From contig MBPM02000010.1 in NCBI GenBank assembly GCA_001695595.3, positions 806,001 to 870,000 on the forward strand: a stretch of DNA of 64,000 bases, in the 5' to 3' direction. Of the stretch, positions 11,561 through 21,434 are shown one piece after another. The DNA is from Plasmopara viticola. Taxonomy: Eukaryota; Oomycota; Peronosporomycetes; Peronosporales; Peronosporaceae. The first letter of the stretch is position 1. Every line of letters starts with the position of its first letter. The translations under genes were made by a program, and so were the position numbers. The notes under the pieces were generated by a model. That model was not told the DNA's origin. It did no database searches and saw only the letters and a list, made by a program, of their open reading frames with translations.

Positions 11561-11639
11561 GTAGATCGAGCACCTCGTAAAAGATCAAGGTGATTACGAG
11601 GTGCTCGGGATACTGGGGCGAGTCACATTTGGGGTCTGT

Positions 11640-11930
11640 TCCACAAACGTGATATCACGCGATATAGAGAGCATATTGGATTTGAGTGCCAGGGGCACTG
11701 ATTTTATATAGCAACGCATACCGGATCCCAGCATAATCGCGCCATATTCTGACAGCATATTTTAAGACTTGCCCAAGGTTGAGACCTCCCGAACCCCAGA
11801 GCCAATGTCACCCAATCTGCATGGGTACGAGGTGCCGGTGCCGGTGTTTGGTTGGGCGTAGATCCCATCGGACCAAATGTCGCATTGGCCTTTTGTTCGG
11901 GTTGGCAGCTCTTTTCGTGGTCACCGAGCC
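11640..11930 (-). pseudogene. Uma2-like gene fragment, left-arm copy
   Basis: Reads NATFGPMGSTPNQTP-like residues, then ADWVALAL.VGSSQPWASLK and a YALL.KISAPGTQIQ end, and stops abruptly where the intact gene would continue for about 60 more residues. The better-preserved counterpart is at 26,106-26,375. Both 5' and 3' portions of the gene are missing. Confidence 0.65.
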
Positions 11931-11949
11931 ACCCTCGGCAATTATTTAA

Positions 11950-12862
11950 AATTAAAGAAAAACACCAAGTTAGTCCTATACAATGTGCTCATGAACTAAA
12001 TCGAATGAGGAGCAGTGTAAGCTAGTCCGCAACCAAAGACGATGCGGCAATCATCCAACTATTATTGTGAAGAGTAGTATAGAAGAAGAAGTGCCATCAC
12101 AAGTCAATACCTTAGTTGTCATTGAGGTCGGTATGCTTGTGTCATCGGTAATTGTGCCAGTCAAGGCCTCTACAATGAAAGTGAAACAAGCCAAGAAATT
12201 TAATGCCGGATGTTGAAGGGGATGTCACTGTATATAAAAAAAAGGAGGATCACACTTCAAATTTGAGACCAAATGATTCGATCGATGAAGAAAATAGTGT
12301 GTTCTTCCTTAATAATCACGCTGACTTTAAGCCTCGGATTAAAATCTACCTGATGTTGACAACATATGCGTGTGATTGAAATCCAATTTGGCAAAGTTTG
12401 ACATAAAGGCAGTCACCGAAGATTTCAGGAATCTTTACAAGAGAAACGAGCTGTTTTCGGACTCGGTAAAACCAAGACGAAGCAGATTGCTAGCAGGCGG
12501 GATCTTGAAAGGTACAAAAAATGAAATGCGAGGAATAAATCCACCTTGCCTCTTAAGAGAAGAACAACATTAATTCAGACATTATTGGATTTACCGACAA
12601 TTGCCTTGTGCGAGTCGAGAAAATTGTCTGTTTAATTAATTCGAAATCGACTTGGAGCATGAGTAGTTTACTGCTGTTGACACAATACTTGAAGAGAATT
12701 GTTTGGAAGATTGTGTTCCCAAAAGTAATGGCCTCACCTCGGAATACAAGCGTACATGACCAGAGTGTATTCGCTAGCATTAAGCAATTTAGATATATAC
12801 ATTCGTTACAGAAGATAGCGGCAGCTTTGTTGGCGATGGCGTTGATCGTTGCATCATTCTAA
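11950..12862 (+). pseudogene. Unknown gene eta, left-arm copy
   Basis: Segments in order: PSQVNTLVVIEVG, DSIDEENSVFFLNNHADFK, then a 65-codon frame (12,376-12,573) with FDIKAVTEDFRNLYKRNELF and KPRRSRLLAGGILKG, then an 84-codon frame (12,608-12,862) with RIVWKIVFPKVMASPRNTS and a hydrophobic C-terminus QKIAAALLAMALIVASF. The last could be a membrane anchor. Frames are split by stops near 12,570 and 12,600. Copies: 25,195-26,010 and 62,040-62,600, both minus. Family not recognised. Confidence 0.4.
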
Positions 12863-12879
12863 TAGGCAATTCGTTTTTC

Positions 12880-13240
12880 TATCGATACGAATTGGATTCG
12901 AATCATACAAACGATGCATCAAACTGAGACAAAGTAGACGAGATAACTATGATTTATTGGTGCAAGGATACATTCGAAGACGAGTCATCTGAGGCTTTGA
13001 AGGTATATGAGCGATGGAAGCCCCGTTTTCATACATATGAACAATACGCTAATCAATGAGATGATGTCTCACCATCATTGTTTAGAACATGCCTTCATCC
13101 AAGGATATCTATTCATGACAAGCTATTGCACGCTTTCTCACTTGTGAAGGTGATTATTGTCAACAACAACGCGAGCTGTACGTGCGGTTGATAAAATGGA
13201 TTGACCAGATTTACAAGTCAATCCGGAGGTTGTGTGATTA
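12880..13240 (+). pseudogene. Unknown remnant theta, left-arm copy
   Basis: Frames give YELDSNHTND-like residues, FEALKVYERWKPRFHTYEQY and LSLCEGDYCQQQRELYV in the three copies (also 24,840-25,190 and 61,700-62,040). It follows eta by fewer than 30 bases on the same strand and may be part of the same gene. Many stops. Unknown family. Confidence 0.35.
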
Positions 13241-13399
13241 GTAAAGAACTTACACGCTCGAATTACTATACTAACTAGTACTTACTCAGTCGCCAACTTC
13301 ACATCGCATTAAGTATTTAAAGCGTTAAATCGATACAGTGTGCGTGAGAACAAAGAGGAATGCGTGGGATACATAAAAGTTGTGATAATACATTCATTT

Positions 13400-14235
13400 C
13401 AGATTATTACATCGCGGTCTGACCATTAAATGCAAACAAAATGACTACTCGTAATTTGGTCGAGCCCACTATGACGACAAACAATACGAACATCTTGGAA
13501 AGGTCGATTATTTGCAGTTGCTAGGGTATCATTCGAGCAAAAGCAAGACATTTCGTACCTCCGCAATTTTAAAGAACGTCACCAAATGCAGTCATTCATT
13601 AACAATTTCGCTACGTATCTTTTGAATGTGATAGTCTGAGAGGGTTCGCTTAAAACATTGACTACTAAAGCTTAGCCGTTATTGCTGAAGCCTACAAACA
13701 CTCAATAAAGCATACTAGTCGGACATCGTGAACTTTACACAAAGAGTGTAAGAGTGGTCCTTATCTTTAGTGTCAGACGATATATTGTAATTGGTAGAAG
13801 GTGCGCTTCCGAATTTGACAAGGAATGGTGCGCAATGAATAAAGGGATCGTATTTGTGCAAACTTTAAATCCGACACGGCATAATAGAACCAAAGGTTTT
13901 CGATGCCATTTGGCCATAGTAATTCTGATTGATACGTAACATTTTTTGTGTTACTACAAAGTGTCACTTGCAATGTGCATGTGATTTCACTAGCGACAAT
14001 ATCCTCCGCCTATTGTCATCGGATGTAGCAATATTGGTTCCACTATCAATGGCCATCGATGGCTCTTCTCGTGACATATTGTGCCAGTACTGTCAGGAGG
14101 TTTCGGTGTCGAAAAACGCTATCTTTGTCGAAGGTGATACGAATGACGTCAACCGAATATTTGATTTGAGGACTGTATCAAAGTGGCTGACTCTCTTTGT
14201 TCGTTGCTCCTTTAGGTCTCGAATTTTTTGGTGAG
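13400..14235 (+). pseudogene. Unknown remnant iota between theta and CRN, left-arm copy
   Basis: Contains conserved peptide segments YDDKQYEHLGKVDYLQLLGY near 13,480, IGRRCASEFDKEWCAMNKG near 13,800 and a 101-codon frame (13,929-14,234) with DILCQYCQEVSVSKNAIFVE. The last 200 bases contain a variant of the recurrent end module (CCACTATCAATGGCC, CTTCTCGTGACA). It abuts the CRN gene and could be its 5' region or an unrelated upstream gene. Confidence 0.3.
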
Positions 14236-15075
14236 ACGGAATATGGACGAGACGGAGCTAAATCGTGGTTTAAGGCGAAGAAGCTGTGTTTTCCGTGAGG
14301 TTAGCACGTGATGCAAAAGTGAGCGCGCTGCAGGAGGCTATTGCTGACAGCTTAAAAGTCGTGAGCAATCGTGTTGAAGTGTATACAGTGGCTTTGACGC
14401 TGTACTTTGCGCGAAAGAACGACGGAAAGTTGAAGGACGACCAACGTGCTTAGATTTTCCTACAAGTTGGCAAGAGCACTGAGAATGAGGAGATGCGACC
14501 TTTACGAAATCTCAACAAGCCGGAGTACTTTGGGGACTTCAAGCTCGGAGAAGAAGTTATTCATCTTCTTGGTGGAACTCCCAGAAGCCGCGGCCGGTGT
14601 GGGGAAGGCGACGGCTTATGTTGACGCAAGCCCACAATGAAACGAAAACGATGGGAATCTATCAACCATATGATTCAAAACCACAAGAAGTCGAACCCAA
14701 ACGTGCTAGAAGAAGTATGCATTCCATACTTGGATGTCAAGTGGAGCGATCTTGAGCCTCTTTATCGATCGTTTCTCGAATCGTTTATGTTACAACCGAT
14801 TCCGATTGCCCATCCAGGAGTTAATGCGCTGTAATCGTACCTCAAGCGCTTTGCTGAAGAATTTGGTGAAATTTTCTCAGGCTAATGTATCGTATTTGTT
14901 TGACGACGGTCGATTGCTCGTGAAGAAAATGTGGTCGGAAGACAAGTACAGGCCACTGGGCGTTTGATATGTCATCAGTCGTGGATTTAAGCGTGTTGTT
15001 GTTGTTAAAGCCAAGAAGGAAAACATAGAGCAAGAAATGGCTTGAAACATTCTGGGGTATAGGGTGCTACCGGAT
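14236..15075 (+). pseudogene. Crinkler (CRN) effector remnant, copy 2
   Basis: Same architecture as copy 1. N-terminal CRN domain: VFSVRLARDAKVSALQEA at about 14,290-14,345, LYFARKND at 14,402, then LNKPEYFGDFKLGEEVI to about 14,565. C-terminal region: YLDVKWSDLEPLYRSFLESF near 14,730, DDGRLLVKKMW near 14,905 and VVVKAKKENIEQEMA near 15,000. The last resembles the EAKK...GxAQ segment of nuclease-like CRN C-termini, but with Lys where Glu is expected. Breaks: a frame change near 14,285, TAG at about 14,453, frame changes near 14,570, 14,835 and 14,970, and TGA at about 15,045. It forms the inner end of the left arm. Confidence 0.65.
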
Positions 15076-15106
15076 GTGGAGCAGTGACCGGTCATGTAGC
15101 AGAAAA

Positions 15107-15330
15107 ACTCGATTGTGACGCTATGGCAACCATTTTCACTAGGAATATGGGCTTGGCCGTTGACACGGCAGCGTAATATGCAATGTGTGCAATCTAGCGC
15201 TGCATGCGCTTTACGGAGTGTACGGCAACACGTGCCATGATGCAGACGTCTATGCAGCTTTTGTTAGAGCAAGACAAGGGTGATGAACGAGTTTAATGCA
15301 GAGTGCACCTCCGCTTTGATATATGTTAGT
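15107..15330 (+). pseudogene. F-box-like gene, 3' fragment
   Basis: Matches the C-terminal part of the F-box-like family: MGL.VDTAA.YAMCAI at about 15,147-15,200, then CHDADVYAAFV near 15,235 and SKTRVMNEFNAE-like residues. Several stops. The 5' part, including the F-box, is absent; the match begins where the left arm of the large repeat ends. Confidence 0.55.
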
Positions 15331-15834
15331 CATTGCAAAGGAACGATTTGTCGTACACGTTGCATGTCTAAGTTAAGTCAATCTTTGTATGCGAGCTCAA
15401 CCATCGTACCTTAGCGACTATTTGAATAAAGTACTACAGACCATTTGTGCTAATACTGCTAGTAGTATACTACTTTACGGTCTCTCCTATACGTCAAATG
15501 CCTTGCGGGAGATCTGCGGACGTTTGCAGACTTTCCTAAGCACTTGAAAATAGAGTGACTCTTCCTTGATGATGCTATCGCCTTCTCAACGGTCTTCGTA
15601 AAGGAACAAGTTACCCTTTCTAACATGGCTTTGATTTGTTAGAAGGGGAGGAGCTACCACTAGAGAGCAAATTGATGGAGCGTTGAAACCTCAGACATCA
15701 CATTAATAATAATGTTAGGTTTGAAAAACCTGGACACGCTGATCTTGCCTGTGAGCTCGATTTGCACATATATCACATTTGGGGGAACACACGCCAGCTT
15801 GGGGTATTTACAAGGTGCTCGAGTTACTGGGGCG

Positions 15835-16140
15835 AGTCCAAATTGCAAATGAGCGTCTGTGAGAAAATGAGACACTGGACATCTTGAGTTGTTTCGCCTC
15901 ACGCAGAGTTGCGTTCGGACATTACACAAACAAGCAGACGAAGCTAACGTGGCTTTATAAACTGTACAAGCGCATTCATCCATAGAGTTACCGTTACGTC
16001 ACCCGAAAAGCCTTATTAAATCTTCGACTTGTGGACTCGATCGATCAGCATTCCATTTGCCCTTAGTACATTGTAGCACATCATCGCCAAGTGACTTCGC
16101 TGGCCTCAGTATTTTTCGTCGATTGTTCTTAGATATGGTG
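15835..16140 (+). pseudogene. Gene Z remnant, copy 3
   Basis: Readable only with frame changes: a CEKMRHWTS-like start, then RSDITQTSRRS-type residues in one frame and KQADEANVAL in another, then a basic stretch with HP. It mirrors copy 4 at 18,480-18,795 in the opposite arm of the inner repeat. Unknown function. Confidence 0.35.
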
Positions 16141-16277
16141 TCACTTTCGATGACTCTTCAAGTGACACATTATTATGATGTTGTCGAGGAGGTTCAAAAG
16201 TGGAATGTATCTTCACTCTATGCAAATGGCTTAATGACGCCTCTTGTTAAATTTATAGACAATTATACTAGAATATC

Positions 16278-16606
16278 AGGGTTGGTATTGTATTGTATTA
16301 CGTTATTGCGTTGCAAAGTTATGCATGTGCTAGGCTCAGTCTGGCTAGTCCACGGCATAGAGTGGTGTCCGCATACGTCGGGTCTCGTTCGGCGGGCAGT
16401 GCAGCCAGCACCGAGGTCGTGAGGGTCTTCCAATATTTTGTTTAGCTCTGACTTGGTAAAAGCCCAGGTGGCGCCCTGGTGCTGGAGACCGTCGCGTCGA
16501 GAGTGAGACTCGTTAGAGACCTGCAGATGCCCGAGAGCACCTGCCCGAAGCACGCGAGCATTTAGCCCCCGCGCTTGGAAGGAGGGCGTCACCCCAATTA
16601 GGGTTG
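16278..16606 (-). mobile_element. SINE-like repeat, copy 2, with target duplication
   Basis: The element (16,285-16,597, minus strand) is flanked by a 7-bp direct repeat AGGGTTG (16,278-16,284 and 16,600-16,606), as expected for target-primed insertion. The opposite arm of the inner inverted repeat (near 18,345-18,370) shows the site without the insert, so this copy arrived after that repeat was formed. Confidence 0.8.
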
Positions 16607-16814
16607 GTAGTGAAATTAATTAAATATTTAAAAGGTTGGAGATGTGTCCCAACGTAACTCAGCAAAAGTAGCATCAGAACAATGCAATGCACGTTCGTTG
16701 TAACACAACTGCTGAATTTTCGAGGTCGTCCATAGTGATGTGGTCATATAAGTATAAGGGTAGCTCAGTATGTTATAAACGGTAAGATCACGAGCTTACA
16801 CTTCGAGACAGGAC

Positions 16815-17042
16815 ATGGGCTTGCCAGTTGGCTCGGCTGCGTGGTTCGTAATGTGTGCAATCCAGCCGTACATGCACCTTACGTACTGGACCGCAACAAT
16901 CGCCACCGTGTGCTTTGGCGCAGACGTCTATGCTACGTTTGTTAAAAGCAAGACAAGGGTGATCAATAGGTTTAATACAGAGAATTCCTTCACTTCGAAA
17001 TCACTTAGTCACTCCAAATTAATTGTTTATCGAGTTGCATAA
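16815..17042 (+). pseudogene. F-box-like gene, 3' fragment upstream of Uma2-like gene A
   Basis: The 75-codon frame reads MGLPVGSAAWFVMCAIQPYM, TATIATVCFGADVYATF and SKTRVINRFNTE, matching the family C-terminus. It lies 330 bases before the Uma2-like start codon. A matching fragment holds the same position before Uma2-like gene B (51,430-51,640), so fragment and gene were duplicated as a unit. Confidence 0.6.
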
Positions 17043-17368
17043 TCAAGTTGGGTCAATTCTTGCAGGGTTTGCGCTGATATTTAGTTTTTATATATGTTTA
17101 TTGACTTAATCGTGTAGATGTCAATTTAGCACAATCCCCGTCGCGACTGCGCGCATTCTCTTGCCTTGTCAATCCAACGCAATCCCCGTCGCAGCCTGCG
17201 CACATTCTCTTTTCTCGTGTTGAGCAGACCGGTTCCCTTGGTTCCCTTTCTCGTTTGGGAAAAGAAACAACGGATTAGAAAGTGAGCGCCTACTGCGACG
17301 GAGATTCGTATAGTTCTTCCAGCGCAAGATACGACGTGTTACGGCCAAGATCAACTGCCGCAGCAAGC

Positions 17369-18157
17369 ATGACACCTTTAAAAACCGCCAAAGAAATTCG
17401 CGGCGTCATGAATGCGCTGAAGCTCGATGAAGTAGCGAGTTATTTCGACAAAGACGACGAAGTCGACCCATACGTCGTTTGTGACAGAATTTCTGTACAT
17501 GCCTTTAATGAGTACGTCGGGGATGGCGAAGGACTGCGGATTGCGCTCCGCTTCCTCGCCCTTCATGATGAGCGTATTGGGATCGTAGATCTTCCAACCA
17601 GTGTGCATGAAAGTACTGCGGTAGAATTTACGAAAAAATTCTTCCGTGCGGCAGGAAATGAAGACGAGGTTGCAGGTGGTGGATCGATGACTGCGAGAAG
17701 AGCTGCCAATTCGAACAAGGAGGCCGATGCGACATTCGGTCCGAAGGGATCTACGCCCCATCAAACACCGCCACCGGCACCTCGCACCATCGCTGATTGG
17801 GTGACACTGGCAGTAGAGGTTGGGAGATCTCAATCTTGGGCAAGTCTGACAGATGCTGCCAGATGGTGGTTCGGTTATGCTGGGATCCAGTATGTGTTGC
17901 TACTGAAAATTAGTGCCCCTGGCACTCAGATTCATTATGCTCTTTATGACAGTATGACCCGTCCGACTCCAATGGATAGACCAACAGCGAGTGGAAGATT
18001 TCGACACATTGCTGCAGGAGCTGCTGTCAATGTCACCTTCGACATGCACCGAATCTTGTCCATCCCTGCGAACCAAGCTCTACCGACTGGTGTAAATGCA
18101 ATCGCCGTTGTCGATCTACGTACCGTGATGAATCAAGTGATCCGTACCCTTCGATAG
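17369..18157 (+). CDS. Uma2-like PD-(D/E)XK nuclease family protein, intact copy A (262 aa)
   Basis: Begins at ATG 17,369 (AGCATGACACC); the frame is open further upstream, but only without ATG. Features: an N-terminal helical stretch (TAKEIRGVMNALKLDEVA); an NEYVGDGEGLRIALRFLAL strand-helix block; ARRAANSNKEADATFGP, which resembles the PDxxF strand of Uma2-type restriction-endonuclease-like proteins; then WVTLAVEVGRSQSWASLTDA and QYVLLLKI, which fit the family's catalytic Glu and Lys strands. No signal peptide or membrane segment seen. The 5' side has a short direct repeat of AATCCCCGTCGC (about 17,134 and 17,183). Copy B at 51,851 differs by about one residue in ten by eye. At least six broken relatives surround it. 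The family assignment is from motif resemblance only. Confidence 0.6.
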   Translation: MTPLKTAKEIRGVMNALKLDEVASYFDKDDEVDPYVVCDRISVHAFNEYVGDGEGLRIALRFLALHDERIGIVDLPTSVHESTAVEFTKKFFRAAGNEDEVAGGGSMTARRAANSNKEADATFGPKGSTPHQTPPPAPRTIADWVTLAVEVGRSQSWASLTDAARWWFGYAGIQYVLLLKISAPGTQIHYALYDSMTRPTPMDRPTASGRFRHIAAGAAVNVTFDMHRILSIPANQALPTGVNAIAVVDLRTVMNQVIRTLR

Positions 18158-18164
18158 AAATTGC

Positions 18165-19535
18165 GTCGTGATTTTACCGTTTATAATATACTGAGCTACC
18201 CCTTATATGACTACATCGCTTCGAAGACCTTAAAATAAAGCACTTGTGATACAACGAATGTGACGCAACGTACATTGCATTGATGTGATACTCACTTTTG
18301 CTGAGTCCCCTTGGGATACATCTCCAACTGTCTACCCTTAGTATTCTTCTATAATTGTCTATAACTTGTACGAGAGGTGTCAATATGTCATTTGTATAGA
18401 TTGAAGTTACCTTCCACTATTGATACCTCCTCGACAATATCATAACAATGTATCACTTAAAGAGTCATCGAAAGTGACACCACATCGAATGACAATAGAC
18501 GAAAAATACTTAGTGATGATGTGCTGCATTGTTCTAAGGGTATATGGATTGCCGGTCGACCGAGTCCACGAGTTGAAGATCTTAGAGGCTTTTTGGGTGA
18601 CGTCACGATCACACTGAGGATGAGTGCGCTTGTGCGCTTTATAAAGCCACGCAGTAGCTTCGTCTGCTTGTTTGTGCAATGTCCGACCGCAACTCTTCGT
18701 GAGGTGGAACGACTCAACCGCGTGCTTGGTGTCCAGTGTTTCATTTTTTCACAGACGCTCATTTGCAATCTGGACTCGCCCCCGTAGATCGAGCTTTTTG
18801 TAAATACCTCGAGCTGACGTCTGTCCCCCCAAATGTAATATCAATTGAAACGTTCTTGTTACCAATATCTGTCAACGTGTTCAGCACTTTTAAACCTAAT
18901 TTTTCGTTAATGTGATTCCTGTGGTCGTAACGCTCCTCCAATATGCTTTCTAGTGGTAACACTCTTCCTTTCTAACAAGATCAAAGCCATGTTAGTGAGT
19001 GTAACTTATTCCTTAACGAAGACCATTGAAAAGGCGATAGCTTTATTGAGGAAGAGTCACTCTGTTCCAAGTGCTAAGAAAATTTTGCAATGATCTTGCA
19101 AGCGTCTGCAGATCCCGTGAGGGTCACCCGCAAGGCCGCAAAGTAGTATACTACTAGAAGTATTAACACAAATACTTAATTCAAATAGTCGCTAAAGTAC
19201 TATGGTTGAGCTCGCATACAAGAATTGACCTAACATAAACATGCAACGTGCACAATATTAAATAGACAACCAATCGTTCCTTTGCAACGACTAACATATT
19301 TCGAAGCGCAGATGTCACGCCCAGATATTCTGTATTAAACTTGTTCACCACCTTGTCTTGTTCTCAACAAAAGCTGCATAGACGTCTGCATCATGGCGCA
19401 CGATAACAAGTGTTGCCGTCCACTCTGTAAAGCGCGTGTAGCGCTGAATTGCACACACTGCATGCCTCGCTGCCGTGTCAATGGGCAAGCCCATCTGCCC
19501 AGTGGAAATGGATGCCATAGCGACACAATTAAGAC
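18165..19535 (-). repeat. Right arm of the inner inverted repeat
   Basis: Reverse complement of 15,110-16,792 without the SINE. Its inner edge begins right after the stop codon of the Uma2-like gene (18,157); its outer part merges into the F-box-like gene on the minus strand. It contains gene Z copy 4 and a version of the recurrent end module (18,408-18,480). Confidence 0.75.
18480..18795 (-). pseudogene. Gene Z remnant, copy 4
   Basis: On the minus strand: CEKMKHWTPSTRLSRST near 18,750, then frame change into HKQADEATAWLYKAHKRTHP (18,679 downward) and CDRDVTQKAS. It converges with the intact Uma2-like gene, whose stop is about 320 bases away. Unknown function. Confidence 0.4.
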
Positions 19536-20433
19536 CTCCTGCTTGGACGCACTGTAGGACGCTCCTGTACGTCTGTTAGAATTTTCATACAAAATGGATT
19601 AAATCCGTTGGGATTCACAAAGTGAATAAGACGGTCCACACCTGCATCAAAATCAGGAGTTGCATCTGGAGTTGCACGAGCCTTCCCCACAAAAAATTAA
19701 GCATCTAAGGTTGACACATAATTCCACAGTCCTTGTCCTGCATGTCGAAATAAGACCGATGCTGTACCAGCGTGCGGGTCTGTTGCGAACGAAGCAATTT
19801 AATAAGCTAATCCATGTATTTTTGATTGCCAACAGTCTAAATCGTCCCCATTTTTCCACGGAAAATCTGCACGCGAGCATGAAAGTGCACCAATTGCTCT
19901 GCAGAGCGCAAAAAGTTCCTTGAATTTCAACATGCTGCCTCGTGTACCAGTTGACTCGATCCTGCATTGATCCATTGGACTGGAGCCACTTCAATTGCTT
20001 TAGCAATAGCGTCCGTGCTATTTTGTGACAACTGCTTTGCTCTGTTTGCTGCCGTGGGTCGAAGGCTTCATTTCACCTCCGGGTCCAATTCCTCCTCTTC
20101 CTATTCCTCCTCTTTCTCCTCTTCGGTCTCTTCCTGTTCTTCAGCAACATGAATCTGCTCAATGGGGAGCAATTCCCTTCCAAAATGTATTCAAAGCATT
20201 TTTTCCCACAGTTCGTCTTCCCTCAACACACTTCGCCACATACCATCAGCTACTAGCACCTCAAGAAGGCTTCCTACTGTTGGCAGATCGAGCAGTAGGA
20301 GCAGCCTCTGCAACAGCGTCTCTATGTCAAACACACGGATGCATGCTTTACGACAAGAGACTTCCTTTGAATTACGCGGACGCTTGGTCATTAGCGCATC
20401 GCTGGGCGGTAAGGTGGCGCGATTGTACATCAC
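19330..20433 (-). pseudogene. F-box-like gene, copy A (most complete)
   Basis: The N-terminal frame (20,433-20,191) gives ETLLQRLLLLLDLPTVGSL, LVADGMWRSVL and EDELWEKML, a pattern that fits an F-box (substrate-receptor adaptor of SCF ubiquitin ligases). It is followed by a Glu-rich tract (about 20,150-20,080), ANRAKQLSQNSTDAIA near 20,040, a middle region with RNFLRSAEQLVHFHAR-type frames and a C-terminus with MGLPIDTAARHAVCAIQRY near 19,490 and VRHDADVYAAFVENKT near 19,390. It is broken by stops and several frame changes. Two 5'-complete relatives lie at 35,850-36,868 and 52,930-53,712. F-box assignment by motif only. Confidence 0.5.
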
Positions 20434-20567
20434 GTTCTCATCGCAAGGTGTCGCATGTCTTGTTAAAGCGAGGAGATAGTTTGTTTGTTATGAACCCGAC
20501 GTGATTGGTTACAAAGAAGAAAAGGAAATTTAGCGTAATAGTAGTCTTTGCACTGATTGGCTCCAAC

Positions 20568-20918
20568 TAGCCATCATTGCTTCGAAAAAGGTTGGGGTGA
20601 CGCCCTCCTTCCAAGCGCGGGGGCTAAATGCTCGCGCACTTTGGGCAGGTGCTCTCGGGCATCTGCAGGTCTCTAACAAGTCTCACCCTCGACACGACGG
20701 TCTCCAGCACCAGGGCGCCACCTGGGCTCTTACCAAGTTAGAGCTAAACAAGATAAAGGAAGAACCTCACGGCCTCGGTGCTGGCTGCACTGCCCGCCGA
20801 ACGAGACCCGACGTATGCGGTAACCACTCTATGCCGTGGAATAGCCAAACTGAGCCTAGCACGTGCATAACTTGGCAACGCGATAACGTAATACAATACA
20901 ATACAATAGCCATCATTG
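20568..20918 (+). mobile_element. SINE-like repeat, copy 3, with 12-bp target duplication
   Basis: The insert (about 20,580-20,906) is bounded by TAGCCATCATTG at 20,568-20,579 and 20,907-20,918. Two related loci show the uninterrupted site: CTAGCCATCATTGTGACCCC near 53,840 and CTAGCCATCAATGTGACCCC near 37,010. The tail is tandem AATAC. This is the clearest evidence that the repeat transposes. Confidence 0.85.
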
Positions 20919-21070
20919 TAACCCCCATCTTAACATCGCCACTTTCTAACTCACTAATGTATCGTTGGGTTTTTTGATCGTCACTATACCGGGATCTCAT
21001 TCACACCGCCAGCTGGGCATTCTTAGCGCTCATCACATATTTTAACTTCAGCGATAGTCCAGGGGGCACT
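20919..21070 (+). pseudogene. Permease 5' stub, copy 1
   Basis: Matches the first roughly 30 codons of the permease at 37,069. The start codon is changed from ATG to ATA near 20,989, and the SHSHRQLGILSVALITYF segment is recognisable but shifted and stopped. At about 21,066 it joins, at a GGGGCA string present in the permease, to the 3' part of a Uma2-like gene. The same junction is found at 54,000. Confidence 0.65.
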
Positions 21071-21434
21071 GTTGGTTGGGTGACACTGGCAGTGGAGGTT
21101 GGAAGATCTCAGCCTTGGGCAAATTTAAGAGATGCTGCCAATTAATGGTGCGGTTATGCTGAAACCCAGTATATGTTGCTATTGAAAACTAGTGTTCCTG
21201 GCACTCAGATTCGATATGCTCTCTATGACAGTACGACCTGTTCGACTCCAACGATAAGACCAACAGCGAGCGGAACGTTTCAACACAACACTGATGGCGC
21301 TTCTGTCAATGTCACCTTTGACTTGCGCCGAATCTTGTCAATCCCTGCGAACTAGGCTTTCCCAACGGCTGTAAATGCAACTGCCGTCGTCGATCGACGT
21401 ACCGTGATAAATCGAGTGATCGGTACTGTTTGAT
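21070..21434 (+). pseudogene. Uma2-like gene, 3' fragment
   Basis: Starts within the WVTLAVEVGRSQPWANL segment, passes YMLLLKTSVPGTQIRYALYD (about 21,168-21,235) and reads to the family C-terminus with a stop replacing Gln/Gln-Ala near 21,352. Everything upstream of the Glu strand is missing. Joined on its 5' side to the permease stub. Confidence 0.7.

Larger units (their letters stand above)
3893..15097 (+). repeat. Left arm of the large inverted repeat (about 11.2 kb)
   Basis: Reads outward to inward as the reverse complement of 22,958-34,187. Paired positions sum to about 38,020-38,080 along the whole length (for example 10,181-10,426 with 27,617-27,862, and 12,376 with 25,644), so the arms are collinear with only small indels. 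The outer boundary is near the ACAACAGCTTCAAGAAGCCC core at 3,896. The inner boundary is just after the CRN remnant, at GACCGGTCATG. Confidence 0.85.
15110..16792 (+). repeat. Left arm of the inner inverted repeat
   Basis: Reverse complement of 18,165-19,535, with a SINE (16,285-16,597) added in this arm only. Landmarks: the CTAGTAGTATACTAC core at 15,463 against 19,145, gene Z at 15,835 against 18,795, and GTTATAAACGGTAAGATCACGA at 16,770 against TCGTGATTTTACCG at 18,166. The arms flank the intact Uma2-like gene, giving a terminal-inverted-repeat-like layout. Confidence 0.75.
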
